From Deltaproteobacteria bacterium (GTDB lineage: Bacteria > Desulfobacterota > Desulfobacteria > Desulfobacterales > UBA5852), in the NCBI GenBank assembly GCA_020444045.1, contig JAHLLS010000035.1:1-40584 (forward strand): a stretch of 40,584 bases of DNA. The letters are read 5' to 3'. The notes under the pieces were generated by a model. The model saw nothing but the letters and a program-made list of their open reading frames with translations. It ran no database searches and was not told the DNA's origin. The first letter of the stretch is position 1. Each line of letters starts with the position of its first letter. This document shows, in pieces, positions 40,361 through 40,584 of the stretch. A program made the translations under genes and the position numbers.

Positions 40361-40584
40361 ATGATGGACAAGGAGAAACTCCGCAAAGCAGACATCTTCT
40401 CGGGCAGCATTATCATGCTCTTCGGCCTCTGGGTTATCAGCCAGGCCCTGCAGATGCCTATGAAGGACTCCTATGGGGGCGTACAAAATGTCTGGTATGT
40501 CTCCCCGGCCCTGCTGCCGTTGTTCGTGGGGAGCATGATTGCCTTGTTCGGCGCTCTGCTCATCCGCATCGCTCTGAAAACCGT
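40361..40584 (+). CDS. tctB: TTT transporter small permease, TctB family (partial, cut by window end)
   Basis: Only the first 74 codons are present; the frame is open to the end of the window. The protein starts MMDKEKLRKADIFSG and has a first helix (SIIMLFGLWVISQALQM) and a second (LLPLFVGSMIALFGALLIRIAL). The short loop between them carries SYGGVQNVWYVSP, as expected for the four-helix TctB subunit. AAGGA lies about 10 bases before the ATG. It is downstream of tctC, and a TctA large permease should follow outside the window. Confidence 0.82.
   Translation, partial: MMDKEKLRKADIFSGSIIMLFGLWVISQALQMPMKDSYGGVQNVWYVSPALLPLFVGSMIALFGALLIRIALKT

Noticed and set aside
1..40584. Search for tRNA, rRNA, CRISPR arrays, insertion sequences and phage or integrase genes
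   Set aside because: None recognised by eye; the direct and inverted repeats seen are short, non-coding and not regularly spaced.

Overview
This is a GC-rich, densely coded chromosomal stretch with no rRNA, tRNA, CRISPR array, insertion sequence or phage gene that I could recognise. The gene content fits an anaerobic Desulfobacterota bacterium, probably a Desulfobacterales (Desulfosarcina-like) sulfate reducer. This is inferred from a PxxKW-family cysteine-rich protein, a tiny dual-CXXC selenoprotein with an in-frame TGA, TRAP and TTT solute transporters, a large PrpR-type sigma-54 regulator, and palindromic intergenic repeats. No sulfate-reduction gene lies in the window, so the lineage is not proven.

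Layout. 80-2786: short CstA-type carrier and two exported proteins. 3155-5928 (minus): UDP-HexNAc dehydrogenase, PlsC acyltransferase and YhhN/lysoplasmalogenase, packed as an operon. 6507-9567: complete TRAP transporter. 9713-12278 (minus): STAS-like protein, rRNA pseudouridine synthase and ArgJ, with a 143-bp nested palindrome behind argJ. 12675-12857: dual-CXXC selenoprotein. 12879-19142: family III CoA-transferase and an acyl-CoA dehydrogenase homologue (minus), divergent from a PrpR-like sigma-54 activator and an AEC carrier. 19147-25424: truA, CLC channel, MocR-type aspartate aminotransferase, PxxKW protein, plant-type phosphofructokinase. 25432-27504 (minus): LpoA-like lipoprotein. 27816-34794: lipid-modification cluster (COG2907 flavoprotein, DUF1365-CFA synthase fusion, SRPBCC-SDR fusion, chalcone-isomerase-like protein, GPH symporter). 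34815-38090 (minus): Dabb protein, two small unknowns, epimerase, aldo/keto reductase. 38359-40584: GntR regulator and the start of a TctC/TctB tripartite transporter, cut by the window end.

Most interesting system: 12879-19142. The acyl-CoA dehydrogenase homologue lacks a Glu at both places where the family keeps its catalytic base. It has Gln244 and Arg85, the pattern I know from 3-sulfinopropionyl-CoA desulfinase (Acd of Advenella mimigardefordensis). It sits beside a CaiB/BaiF CoA-transferase, the class that activates 3-sulfinopropionate in Variovorax. I propose an organosulfinate module that releases sulfite and an acyl-CoA. In a sulfate reducer it could supply both an electron acceptor and a carbon source. 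Second is the selenoprotein at 12675, which ordinary gene callers would miss. Third are several nested palindromes, two of them exactly 143 bp long and both starting at the stop codon of a minus-strand gene.
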